The notes below the pieces were generated by a model, which did no database searches, had not been told where the DNA came from, and worked only from the letters and a program-made list of their open reading frames with translations. The translations under genes and the position numbers were made by a program. Positions 51,701 to 62,746 of a stretch of 64,000 bases of DNA are shown in pieces; the stretch's first letter is position 1, and every line of letters begins with the position of its first letter. The stretch comes from Glandiceps talaboti. Taxonomy: Eukaryota; Hemichordata; Enteropneusta; Spengelidae. Location of the stretch: positions 27,926,880-27,990,879 of the forward strand of contig NC_135551.1 in assembly GCF_964340395.1 (NCBI RefSeq). Direction: 5' to 3'.

Positions 51701-54700
51701 TTGTCTAGTGACACATCCCTTTCTATTAGGTGTCATGTCATTTCTTTGACTCCATGATACTTACCTGTACTGCAAGCTGACTGAGCTGTTCTTGTTGTTG
51801 TAGCAACCTTTGTTTCAGCTGATCCTGCAAGCTCTGATGTTGACTTTCACCCTGTTTCAGAGACTGAGTCAGCTTCTGTATTAGGTCAGCACTAGGGAAA
51901 CTAAAAATACCATTTGAACAGTCACTAACAATTCACATGAAAAGAGAGGTGAAATTCTAAATTTCACAGACTGGCAGAATAGAGATGGGTTCTAGACATG
52001 CAAAACTAGATGTGCTACAAGTTACAAACTATACCTGACATAAAGCACTTACCTTCCTGGTGGCTGAACAGGAGGTGGTGTTTGTTTGGTGTCCATTACC
52101 TTGTCTAGAGTATCATCATCTTCATCACCATAATCAAAATCCAATAATGCCTATGAGAGAACATTGCATTAATGGAATAATAATAATAATAATAATAATA
52201 AACTTTATTCGTCCAAATAAATTCGGAAATTTGTTGAATGGTCACCACAAGAGCAGCGCCCTAGTGTCCTAGTGTTGAAGAAGCAGGAGGAAACTGGAGT
52301 ACCGGAGAAATCCTGCGTTGTTCAGCAGGGTCAAACTGAGCATCACTCTTCTCACATGCAGACCTGGTTAAATTTTTAATCAAACCCAGCCAACACCTTG
52401 TGGGTTCAAACCATCATAACAGACTTGATCATACTCGAAATTTATCAATTCCATACTTTTATAAATATATGAAAATAAATTTGATTGATATTGCTATTGT
52501 CATTATCATTCCTACTAGGACTTTATTAATGGTTGAGCAATATCTACAGTATCTCTTTCAACAACATTTATACAATTTTTCTTTGGATTATTCTTTTCAT
52601 TTCATGGTCAACTCCTTACTCATCTGAACCAATTATAACTAATATCTATAACAATTCCATTAATTTTGGGGATGGTCTAAAATGCTGGATACCTTGAAAC
52701 AATGTTTTGCCAGGCAGTCATTAGAGAAACAGGTTTCCCTGAATGTAGCGGCTTACCTTGTTGAAACCAGATGGTTTACTGTCAGTATCTGAACCACCAC
52801 TGCCAGGTTTGGTGACAGCAGCTGCAGTAGCAGCAGCAAGTGAAGCACTTAGTGCTTGTATCTGAGCCATAAAGGAATTATCTAACTGTGGTGCTGTCTT
52901 TGGTGTAGGTTGGGTTTGTTTCTGAATCTGTTGCTGCAACACCTGCAGTTGTTGCAGAGTCTGCTGCTGTTGGTGTTGTGCCTCCTGGGTTTGTTGTATG
53001 AGATGCTGCAGTGAAGCCATGGTTGGAGAAGAATTACTCTTTTGTTTTGGGATTTCTGGTGGAATGGTTGTCCAGCCAGTCATGCCAACATTTTCAATTT
53101 TGACCTCCTCAGGTTCTACTTTTACCGGGGCTCCTGTATTCTGTCCTGAAAAGTGACAAAAGTAAACATATATTATTAAAACCAGTATGCCAAATATAAC
53201 AATTTTCAGAATCAAAACTAAAGAAAGTGACTTTTGAATAAAATTTTTGAGGCCTGAGGCAACAATCATTTGTGCCAAGTGACCAAACATATTATTGTTA
53301 TTACATATCGTATCAGACTACAAGTAAATGTAATAGTGTAAGTGACTTTGTTGTAAATGGAGGTTATTTATAATTACAAACAGCTGAATTTACCTGCCAA
53401 TTCTGGATTCGCCATGTCAAGTAAAGGTTGTATGATATCAGCAGTGAAGACTCCATTTTTCTGCCATAGGTTCAACACCCTAACCACTTTGGCTTTGTCA
53501 TCTGGTGGACACTTGAATAATTGTTGAAAAGTTGCTGTGACATTCTTGGCAAATCTTGGTGCAAAGACATCTTTGTCAGACCCAAACTATAAATATCAAC
53601 AATACAGGCAAGGTTACAAATATTTCATTTATGACTTTTATTACATGTCACCTGTCTCCACCAACCTCGCCTTTTGATTCGTTGAGAGACCTGCAGAGAT
53701 ACATTGTATGCCAAATTACTGTTTGCCCAACTGTTTAAAACCTGGTTGTATCATGTCGTCATTGCAATTCTCCCTGCAAACAAACCTCAGACATAACCAA
53801 CAATCCACTTATAAGACAACCAAAGTTAGGTGTACACTGTACAAAATATTATCACTGTATACCCTTAAGCAATTTTTCAAATTTGAGTTTCATGTCAGAG
53901 GTCGACTGTCAGCAATTCAATTCACATCTTACAACTCAAGGTCATTTTTGTGATATAACAACTCTCCATTATTATGGGGAAAAATGACCTCTAGCAACAA
54001 GACATGGAATGGTATTTTGTAAATAACACACGTATAAATGCCAGTACAGCCTGCGTACTTTCTTGATATAATGTCAGAAATGTTCATATTACTTGAAATT
54101 ATCTTCAAAGCTCAGAGCTACACCGATTACAAAGCCGACACTTACAAGTATTATAACAAGTCCACAACATAATTATTTTACCATGGTACATGTACTTCAG
54201 CCATACTCATGGAGATAACATAAAATACAGTAAGATATAAATGTAGACTATTTTAATTTTGAAAGTTATGATGTACATATTTACCTGATGTCTTGATTGT
54301 CGTACGATTGAATCAATGACATACAGACCAGGAACCTTGTATTCCGGACGACACTGTAAAACAAAACAATCATCATTATAACACTCACACACCAGGTTGA
54401 ACATGTTCGAACAAAAACATGGTGTTTATGCCGACTCATTATACATTACAACAACTTACGCCTATGTCATTGCTTCTGCAATGCTCAAAACCAGTCAAAC
54501 CATTCAAAATCATTATTTTTCCTCATTTTTCTTAAGGAAGTATAATCATATTATTCCTCAACATTTTCTTCATTGAACCAGAATGTACTCGTGCATCATG
54601 ACCTAAGGGTTTTGTCATGTTTCATAACATGACTAGCAATGATAAGGCTCCTTAGGTCACTCACATTTGCCTTGGCTGAACATAGATAAGTAATTTGGGA

Positions 54701-55215
54701 ATACTATCTAATTACTTGTAAATTTGAACATGACTTACCTTTTGAATAAACTTTTCCACACTTTGTACTACATGTTTGTAGAATTTAATGGCTTTAATGG
54801 CAGACTTTGTTACAGTTGTCATCTTGGCCCTGGAGATTGGTGGCTTGCACTCGTAGATGCTGGACAGCTGTAGAAATAAAGAAAGGTGTTAAGGTTACTA
54901 TCAGTATCAGTAAAATTTCTGGATACTATTACAACACATAAGGTACTTTCATACTTGGTCCATAGCATCATGGACAGTCACATACATGTTAATCCTTAAT
55001 GACATGATGCTCCTCCTCCTTCATAAACCCCACAATCTTTTAATATACACATTTATCTTTATGGATGCCTTCACACATAGCTGGGTTACTTTACTTTGTA
55101 GATGATGTGTGTTACCTTGTTTTGTTTTTGTTGTTGTATTGTGCACATTTGCTTTAGGGCCCCTGGGAAGATTAGGCTGGCCATGTCACCCTTTTTCTTT
55201 TTGAAATAAAAGTCA

Positions 55216-55248
<33 letters not shown>

Positions 55249-58200
55249 TATTTTCTACATACATAATTAATCTACTTATAGCTTATAGGAGTCTTTCTTG
55301 AACTTCTTTTCTTTCTTTTCTGAAAGTCAATTTTTCTGTTTGATTGTCCTGTCTTTTTTCCCTTTGCATCTTTTTTGTGGGAGACATTTTGACATTGTGT
55401 ACAAGTAACGTATGAGGGAATTATATATATTCCTGTTTGTGTTCTCTGCAAAATTTTGCCTGCTTATGATTTTCTACAGCAATCAATTTAAGTTTTTTTT
55501 TATTTTTGTTTCTACGAACTTCATCAACATTCAGATCGAACTTGCATACAATGTATGGATGAATAGTGCATCTTGTGATTTGATGTTCCCAGCATGTTTA
55601 CAATTATTATGTATTGTATTTTGTTCTATGACACTTTTCTCATAATTATCCTTGTCTTTGCCTATCCTTACATGATATTTTGCAATGGCAGTCATTGTCT
55701 ACATTCAATATGAGAGTATACCTGTACTTGAAGTTGATCATGAACTTGTATTGCACATCACATGATGGCTATTACATTTTTTTGTACGTTTCTCACTGTC
55801 AACTCAAAGACTGAATGTAATTTTCCAAGATGTCATTTGTGTTAAGGATGAATGAACTGACAAAGTTAAAATCAAATGTACATGTAAGTTCAGTATTTTA
55901 AAGCTAAGGTGGCTATTTGCTGTTTTTTTTTATCTGACATGTACTTCTCCAATTATTCGTATGGAAAGGCAGACAAGAAACAGATTATCAATGGGTTTGT
56001 TCCAAGGTGTTAACAGGCGGTTTACAAACGCAAACATCATCTCAGGTAGGCTGCAAGGGTTTCATTTGTTCCAAACATACGCCAAAAGTTACCAAATGAC
56101 ACGCGAGTTACTCTTCGAGAACCATCAATGTTTGTATTCTATAGTAATACTACATCACTGGTAAAGGTCAAATGTCCGAATGCTTAATCTTTGAATGGAA
56201 TCGAAATTTTTTGCAAAAACAGTTTGAAAATCGAGCAAGATTTAGTTGAGTTATTGCCTTTTAAAACTTACTTGTTAGGAATGACCAAATTTATGATTAT
56301 ATAATGAGCATATTTGAGTGAAAAATGCAGACACACGGAAAAAGTTACGCATTCTACGACAAAATCTGGTGATACGATAGGTCAAGTTGTGTTCTATGGC
56401 TCTGTAGGAAGTCACGCTCTGGGATTTTCGTCCTACCCACTGGGATTTTTGTCAGAAAAATAGATGCTTCATTCCGTAGTCGTAACATTTCCAACGTTTA
56501 CATGAGGGTTTATGCAGCTTGTGTGTGTACTTTGACATGGTGATGAATTTACATCTAGTGTCTATTGCTGTGATTGTTGTACATGTATTTTAGCAAGGGA
56601 GTATGAAAAGCAGGCATGAGATAGTCAACACAAAACCCATTGGAAGAGGGCCCTGTTGCTTATCTGGGGGAAAGTACGAACCATCCCAATTTTTTTCTTT
56701 GTAATACAAACTATGATTTGCCTGTTATGGGCGTGGTCTTGTTGCTAAATAGGACTATTTTTGGAATGTCTATCCATTTGTTTATTAATCAAGTTTGTTT
56801 TTATCTTTGCAATACACACTGTCAATTAGCTATTACTATGGGTATGGTCTTGTTGCTAGACATATTTGCATACTTTTTTTTGTATGTTTATCCATTTCCC
56901 TATTAATCTCTGTTGCAGACTTTGCAGTATATATCATCATTTGACTTTTGTTATAGGCGTGGTCTTGTTGCTATGCATACTTGCATACATTTCTTGAATA
57001 ATCATTCACTAGCCTATTAATCGCTGTCAACTTTGCACTACACACCATCAATTGTCTCTTACTATATAGGCGTACATGGAGTCTTGTTGCTAGGCATAAT
57101 TGCCTATATTTTTTCAATGTTTATTCACTTGCCTATTACTCCCTTTTGTTATCTTTGCAATATTATTTGGCTGTTGCTATGGGCATGGTCTTGTTGCTTG
57201 GCATATCTGCATACATATTTTAATCTTTATTCATTTGCCTACCCATTCCTGTTGCTATCTTTGTCATATAAATCATTTGACTGTTGCTATGGGCATGGTC
57301 TTGTTGCTAGGCATATTTGAATACATATTTTAATTTTTATTCACTTGCCTACCCATTCCTGTTGTTACCTTTGTCATATACATCATTTGACTGTTGCTAT
57401 GGGCATGGTCTTGTTGCTAGGAATATTTACATACATTTTTGAAAGTTTATTCACTTGCCTATTAATTCTATTATCTTTGCATTATGCATCATTAGTTGGC
57501 TGTTGCTAAGGATGTGGTCTTCTTGTCTTCACATTAACATATCCATCCCTGTTATCTTTTGTAATATACATGTCTGTTGCGAAGGGCATTGTCATGGTTG
57601 CTAGGGCCAGTTGTGTCAAAATGTTTTGAACAGTATCTGTAGAATAACATCTACAGAAACATTTAAACCAAATTTCAGCTCCATGTACTTTTCAAGACAT
57701 ACATTTTTGACCAAAATTGAATTTTATTTACCTCATTTGCATATCACTGATAAGATCATGCTATGAACAGTTCTTAATCTACACACCTTTAGGAACATTC
57801 CCCTCAAATTTACGACCAAACTGCCAAATAGGTTTTGGAATTTAAGTTTTCTCTCCCACAAATCAAGTTTTTTGACCTAAAATACACATTTCTAATGTGA
57901 TCAATTTCCATCTACACACCCCAAGTAATATTCCCACAAAATACCAAGGCAAATGGTCTGGCAGTTTTTGAGTTTAAGTCGTTTACACACACATTTCAGA
58001 ATGCCTATAACACTACTGACACTCAGTTCAACTTCAGTTGTTTACTATTTCCTTTATTAGTTTGGTAATAAAAAATACTTCAAAACAAATTTCTGATTGA
58101 TTTTAACCCTTTGCGGCCGGCAGGCGCCTGAGGGCGTACTTCACCCTAGACTCCGTTGCAGCCGACAGGCGCCTAAAGGCGTATGTATGCAATGCAACCT

Positions 58201-61200
58201 TTGACTCGAACGTATGATGTCATTGTTCGTTATAGGGGGGTATTAGTAATTCAATTGCCTAGAAATTGCCGCCAAAAGTCCATTGATATGTATATTGCTG
58301 TTTACCATAACACGACGAAGAGGTCAACGGTCAAAATTCGTAGTTCACGGAAAATTTATCAATGAAAATCTAAATATGGCGACCGAAGTAAACAACGAAC
58401 TGTCAGTGGGTGACATGATCGCTGATATTTTTTATTCTTCATCTGATTCTGACTCAGAATTTGAGGGATTTACACCGTCTGACATAGAGGATGACGTATC
58501 ATTAGCCAGGTTAGTTCGACGTTACTCAGATGACGAGGCAGAATTAGATATGTCACCCGATGACAGCGACTCCAGTAGTAGTGATAGTACGTAGTGACGA
58601 CGACTCGATCGAGTGGTCGCGCGACATAACTGATGTTGATGACTTTGAATTTAACGAAAATTCAGGAATAAATTTTGATTTCAATGATAAATCAGCGAAA
58701 GATGTTTTTGATTGTTTTTTCACTCCGGAACTTATGACCAAAATAGTAACTGAAACTAACCGCTACGCTGATCAATGTCGTCGTGATCCAAACAACCGGA
58801 AGTCTGCGTGGGAAGGTATATCCGTCGATCATCTTGAAGTGTTTTTAGGTCTAACTTTAGCGATGGGATTAGTTGACAAGAAGGGGTCGTTCAAGGAGTA
58901 TTGGTCTGAATATTGGCTAACGCAGACCCCTGCTTTTGGAAAACATATGCCTCGTGACATGTACTGTCAAATCTTAAGATATCTACATTTTGTTGACAAT
59001 GAAGCCCTACCCACTGATCGAAATGACCCTAATTTTGACAAACTTCAGAAAATAAAACCTGTAATTGATGTCGTTGTCAGAAAGTTTAGAGAAGTGTATA
59101 CTCCCGAGAGACAACTAGCTTTAGATGAGACCATGATCAAGTTTAAAGGAAGGTTAGGAATTAAACAGTATATAAAGAACAAACCCAATAGGAAAGATAC
59201 TAAGTACATTTGTGGATCATGTAAAGTTAGAATGTGCCCAACGATATCATTATATGACTGATTACCAGTATAATGATCCGGAGTGTGCAGGTAGAGATTT
59301 AGCTAGGAAAAGGAGGAAACTGTAGAGTAGGGTAATTGCAGGGAAAAAACAGAGTAGGGGTGAGTAAAATAAACTTTATTCATAGTTTTGGATGGATTTT
59401 ATTTTAAAAAAGCAGTGAGTAAGAAGAATAATCAATAATATCATTTGCATAACAATATGCTAATTTGCATAACAATACACTTTGATACACTGTAACATGT
59501 TAACTTTACATAAACCACATTTAAGTTGGGTCAGTTGTCATAGAAACAAAGTCCTAAGCATATGAAAGTTATAATGTTTTGACAAGTAAGTCTCTAAAAT
59601 TTATTCAGGCCCTAGGGGGTCCTGTATAGGGCCACCTATACAGGAAGTAAAGGGTTAAGTTAAATACCATTTCTATTTCATAAATTCAAAATCACTCATT
59701 CATGCCTTGTAAACAATCTTTGTTGCATACTAAAAGAGTCACTCTCATCTTCCTGCAATTCAGAGTGACCATCTCCAAGGTCTGACCTTGCTATTGGAGT
59801 TCTTGTGACTAGTGTTTTCAATGCTGACAAATACCAAATCAAACTTATTTATCAGGCTGATATTTTTAGTCCCTTGAAGGAGGGACTATTACAATGGGCG
59901 CCAAAACAGTTAGTACAAAGACAAGACATCACAGACTTCTTGGCGAAAGAAAAACAGGGTGATAGCAACACCCCCATGACAAAGAAAAGATTTTTAATTG
60001 TCTTTCAAAAATCAAAGTACCGCTTGTGTATGCGTATACATCACGTATGTGATAATAAACAAAAACAAATCACAATAGAGCAGTTGAAAAATGTCTGTGA
60101 CACATATCAAAGGAGAATGTGATCGGCTACCTTTGAGACTCAGTGCCAGATTAATCCACAAAGTAACAAGATTTTCCCATGATTTTCTAAAATTAGCTGC
60201 TTTATGATTTTGTAGCACATCATGTTCGATTTGTTAGTCCTCAACAAACTTCAATCTAATGGTGATGTACTCATGTACTTCGTTTTCATATGTAAATATA
60301 CATGCCAAAATGTGCTTTTTCCGAATGGTTCCGATTGTGCTTATAGGAGTCCGATTGTGTGAGGTTTATCACTGAACACATACAAATATATTTGGGCATG
60401 ACGAAGTTGATCTGAGCGATTTTCAAAACTATCGGTAACGTCAAATGAAAGTACATAATATTCACATCAGTTTTGTCTGTTGCAGTGAAGCAGCCAGTGG
60501 TGATCAAATGCACCAGATACGATGTCATTGTTCCTTATTTTAGGGCATGTTCTCTGATTTTTCAAGTGTATCAGTCATCTCATGTAAATTTGGACAGTGA
60601 AAAATGTGTCACCAACAGTTAAGTTTCACTTAATCAAATTTTTTGTAGCCAGCTATGTTTCCCATCAAAATCATGGTAAAATATATGGAAATTTAAACAT
60701 TTTACCTAATGGAGAATATATTGTTATATAAAATTAATAAGGCAATAATCTGACACTACACTATCTATCCACTGATGCTATTGAAATCATCAACAATGAC
60801 AAACAAATAATGTAAACTATAAGAATGTTGTGACTGGCAAGTAGCAAGGTCAATGAACCAAAAGAATAATTTCTGTGTCAAAAGACTACCCAAACAAACC
60901 CACATTTTTCAATAAAAATTCAATTTTGCTAAATGGCATAGCACAAGTTTGGATTGCACATGATAAATAAAACATTTGTACAAGATACTATTAATATAGA
61001 TACAGAACTTACAGAGTCACAATGTAATAATAATATTGATCAGAGGACATGTGATATTTTAATTTTCATCAATCATGATTTTTCTTTGATATGGGGTGTG
61101 ATTATCAAGCCAGTCACATCATGCATTTGATTCAGAGATAATTACTAAGATTTATTGCATCATGAAAACTTCTTGTTATTGTTAGAAGTGTCAATGCAAA

Positions 61201-61762
61201 ATATTGTGCAAGTAAATAGGATATATTATATCTCACAGGGAGTCATGGTACTTGTACAATGTACATGTATGACTATGATCGAGGAAATCATTATTCAGAT
61301 GGCCAAGTGAACAATACTGTTCCAAAACAGTAATTAAAATAAGAGGAATATTTAGCTTTTTAATAAAGTGATCACACCAATAATTCAAGAATGGCCATCC
61401 CATTCAATTTCGTGAATAGTTTCACTGTCATTTCCAATTCCATAATGCCATTGCTACATAAATGCTATCCATCCATTGACACACGTTTCTTGTCACATGA
61501 CAAAAACGACTTTCAGTTTGACTTATTTACCCCGTATTTTCCTTTTTCGCTATCATTGCGGCGACTACGCAATTACAATATACGTCGGCACCCAAAACAT
61601 TACACTTTTAGTTATGATTTCAATCGTTGTTTCGATTTAAAATCGCAAACACAAGTCCCTGTAACACAACGCGAAAGATGTCGCGTCGATGATGTGGTGA
61701 GCTCGCCTCCTCTGATGAACTCGTCTACCTACCTCATTGTTGAATGTTCTCACAGCGTCCAT
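46186..61762 (-). CDS. SCAF8: SR-related CTD-associated factor (SCAF4/SCAF8-like)
   Basis: Twelve exons (5' to 3'): 61762-61733, 54867-54739, 54353-54285, 53586-53394, 53145-52757, 52150-52053, 51900-51765, 51262-50899, 50478-50378, 50044-49937, 49255-49075 and 48668-46186. All have GT-AG borders and join to 1426 aa. Residues 1-140 are a CTD-interaction domain (MDAVRTFNNE, KSAIKAIKFYKHVVQSVEKF, YVIDSIVRQSRHQFGSDKD, VRVLNLWQKNGVF). Next come Gln-rich coiled coils, ALLDFDYGDEDDD (about 271-283) and an RS domain (about 375-460). The RRM is at about 470-545 (CSTTIWLGHL and IPPRGCAFVCMVHRQDAY), followed by WATSKGTKGHTYKNYWDVDL. A long Pro/Gln/Met-rich, RD/RE-repeat and acidic tail ends the protein. 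The family binds phosphorylated RNA polymerase II CTD and prevents premature poly(A)-site use. Symbol SCAF8 versus SCAF4 cannot be decided; it may be the single invertebrate orthologue. Confidence 0.95.
48680..48742. repeat. (GA)n run, the (CT)n polypyrimidine tract of the SCAF last intron
   Basis: About 62 bp of GA on the plus strand are CT on the coding strand and end 11 bases before the 3' splice site (TGCAACTGTAG at 48669-48679). Confidence 0.95.
49769..49916. repeat. Palindromic MITE, copy 1, in a SCAF intron
   Basis: TGTTATTCTCCAATAATTTT on the left is mirrored by AATATTGGGGAATAACA on the right. The arms continue through TTCTTC-TTCAG, ATACTCG and CTAAGGG-TTGTCAC to a short centre near 49840, giving a near-perfect 148-bp foldback. 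The right end is about 20 bp from the RRM exon at 49937. Confidence 0.85.
52179..52413 (-). mobile_element. tRNA-derived SINE, copy 2 (head truncated)
   Basis: On the minus strand it shares with 25548-25852 the GAAGAGTG-TGCTCAGTTTGAC block, the GGTACTCCAGTTTCCTCCTG block and the (ATT)n tail. The tRNA-like A box is missing. It lies in the SCAF intron between 52150 and 52757. Confidence 0.65.
54549..54705. repeat. Palindromic MITE, copy 2, diverged
   Basis: It shares TTATTCCTCAACATTTTCTT, GTACTCGTG, GACCTAAGGG, CTCCTTAGGTCAC and GCCTTGGCTGAAC with the 49769-49916 element, in the same order and palindromic layout. Confidence 0.7.
55109..55246 (+). mobile_element. Non-LTR retrotransposon 3' end (L2/CR1-like)
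   Basis: The sequence TTGTGCACATTTGCTTTAGG, then GCCCCTGGGAAGATTAGGCT, then TGAAATAAA and an (ATT)n tail is the typical layout of an L2/CR1-type LINE 3' end. There is no reverse-transcriptase ORF, so the copy is 5'-truncated. It is in SCAF intron 1. Confidence 0.5.
56690..57610. repeat. Diverged ~110-bp tandem repeat in SCAF intron 1
   Basis: The core CTGTTGCTATGGGCATGGTC followed by TTGTTGCTAGGCATA recurs at about 56710, 56830, 56945, 57058, 57171, 57281, 57391, 57500 and 57572. The period is exactly 110 bp in the three central copies, and the outer copies are more diverged. The intervening sequence also repeats (TTTATTCACTTGCCTA, CCCATTCCTGTTG). Confidence 0.85.
58107..59654 (+). mobile_element. 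piggyBac-type DNA transposon, internally deleted, 1548 bp
   Basis: TTAA flanks both ends (58103-58106 and 59655-59658), and the ends are inverted: CCCTTTGCGG on the left, and CCCTTTACTT read inward from the right. Both features are diagnostic of piggyBac. Just inside the left end, a 27-bp block containing the palindrome AGGCGCCT occurs twice in near-tandem (at about 58113 and 58159). Near the right end is an inverted repeat, CCTGTATAGG / CCTATACAGG. The transposase gene inside is broken (next entry). It lies in SCAF intron 1, antisense to the host gene. Confidence 0.9.
58376..59261 (+). pseudogene. Broken piggyBac transposase
   Basis: The ATG at 58376 opens an acidic Ser/Asp-rich N-terminal region (MATEVNNELSVGDMIADIFY), which meets a stop after DSDSSSSDST. 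A one-base frame change near 58585-58594 leads into SDDDSIEWSRDITDVDDFEF and the DDE_Tnp_1_7 domain (FFTPELMTKIVTETNRYA, EVFLGLTLAMGLVDKKGSF, ILRYLHFVDNEALP). The first catalytic Asp is present in LALDETMIKFKGRLGIKQY (codon at 59124). The frame then jumps at about 59190 (KPNR/KDTKY) straight to the C-terminal cysteine-rich zinc-finger region (YICGSCKVRMCPT). The part carrying the other catalytic Asp residues is deleted, and a second frameshift lies near 59245. It cannot encode an active enzyme as written. Confidence 0.88.
59805..60122 (+). other. Unidentified 105-codon open frame in SCAF intron 1
   Basis: The frame is open from about 59782 to a TGA at 60122. It contains EGLLQWAPKQLVQRQDITDF, LAKEKQGDSNTPMTKKRFLI and ITIEQLKNVCDTYQRRM, mixed charged and hydrophobic in a protein-like way. 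The codon at 59805 is GTG, so there is no ATG in the expected place. It lies just outside the piggyBac right end, with no recognised family. It could be an exon or fragment of an older mobile element. Confidence 0.3.
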
Positions 61763-62130
61763 GGTGCATCGGTTAGTTCTGTTTATTCTATAGAGATGAT
61801 AGTCTCAGAATAAGTATCTGAAACCCATGCGAGGTACGATATATCAACGAAAACTCCTTTTCTGAAGCGAAGAAGTTTCCACACGAAGAACGTGATAAAG
61901 ATGGCGTGCAGGCCGAATAACCCATAATATGTACCATAAGCGTACAATGGAGATTTCCATTGGTCTAGCGTGCTAGTGATTCCTTAATTTCACCAATCAG
62001 AAGCGTCGACTCGTTTCACAGCGTTTATTGGAGACGCATTGCATTACCCACAATGCCCAGTTTTCAGTTTTAAAATGGCTGCGCCCTTTGACAGTTTCCG
62101 GTGTTACGTGTGAATCCGAACCAATGATGT
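61763..62130 (-). promoter_or_regulatory. Putative SCAF promoter / 5' UTR, possibly bidirectional
   Basis: This CpG-richer segment lies directly upstream of the SCAF start codon. It contains CCAAT-type boxes (ATTGG at 61957 and 62029 and CCAAT at 61991, plus-strand reading), TTACCCACAATGCCCAG resembling the ZNF143/SBF promoter motif (about 62044), and AAAATGGCTGCG resembling a YY1 site (about 62073). The assignment rests on motif appearance and position only. Confidence 0.4.
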
Positions 62131-62325
62131 GAGCCACTTTCATAAAAAAAAAAAACCACGTCTTGATTTAAATTATTTCTTGACTCACTGATATTCAGGT
62201 ATGTTGTACAAGTGTATGAAACCTGCAAACTCGCATATCTAATTCATTTTCTTGATTGATCGATCATAACTCTCACGCCCCTTTCAGATCTGTTTACATA
62301 ACATGACACTATATTTACATTACTC

Positions 62326-62423
62326 GGCCTGCTTGCATACGGAGTAATTTTGGACGCGATTCTGACAATTGTCTCTACCTTCGAGTCAGTGACATAGACC
62401 CGTGCACCGTCCGCAAGCAGGAC
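62326..62423. repeat. Palindromic element, copy 2 (CCTGCTTGC...GCAAGCAGG)
   Basis: It shares CCTGCTTGCATACGGAGTA and AGACCCGTGCACCGTC-GCAA with 23214-23289 and has the same complementary ends. It is 98 bp, compared with 76 bp for copy 1. Confidence 0.65.
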
Positions 62424-62478
62424 TAGTACATTACGTACTAACTAACGTCATTAGGCAGTTCATGGAGGTGGAAACATA

Positions 62479-62588
62479 CACAGGTACTCGAATCAATGTG
62501 TAGAAAAAAAATGTATTGTATATAAATAAGACTTATTTACATACATATCTTTTTTTTTAAATCATACACATTGATTCGAGTACCTGTG
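62479..62588. mobile_element. hAT-like MITE 1, 110 bp
   Basis: The termini CACAGGTACTCGAATCAAT and the exact complement ATTGATTCGAGTACCTGTG flank an AT-rich centre. A perfect 8-bp target duplication, GAAACATA, lies at 62471-62478 and 62589-62596. An 8-bp duplication and CA...TG ends fit the hAT superfamily. Confidence 0.85.
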
Positions 62589-62631
62589 GAAACATACATG
62601 TAGTCCTTCCTACATGTCCCATGGTCAGCTG

Positions 62632-62738
62632 CACAGGTACTCGAATCAATCTGTACTGTATGATTTTTTTAAAAGTCTTATTTACTATACATATTTTTTT
62701 TAAATTAAAATTCATACAGATTGATTCGAGTACCTGTG
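62632..62738. mobile_element. hAT-like MITE 2, 107 bp
   Basis: It has the same terminal repeats as the element 44 bp upstream (CACAGGTACTCGAATCAAT). Its own, different perfect target duplication, GTCAGCTG, lies at 62624-62631 and 62739-62746. The two are therefore independent insertions of one family, not a tandem duplication. Confidence 0.85.
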
Positions 62739-62746
62739 GTCAGCTG

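Noticed and set aside
52721-53290. Whole 189-codon ORF as one SCAF exon
   Set aside because: Splice sites and phase trim it to 52757-53145; the ends are intronic translation.
61391-61813. 140-codon plus-strand ORF
   Set aside because: It overlaps SCAF exon 1 and the promoter antisense and has no recognisable domain; the CpG-rich base composition explains the lack of stops.
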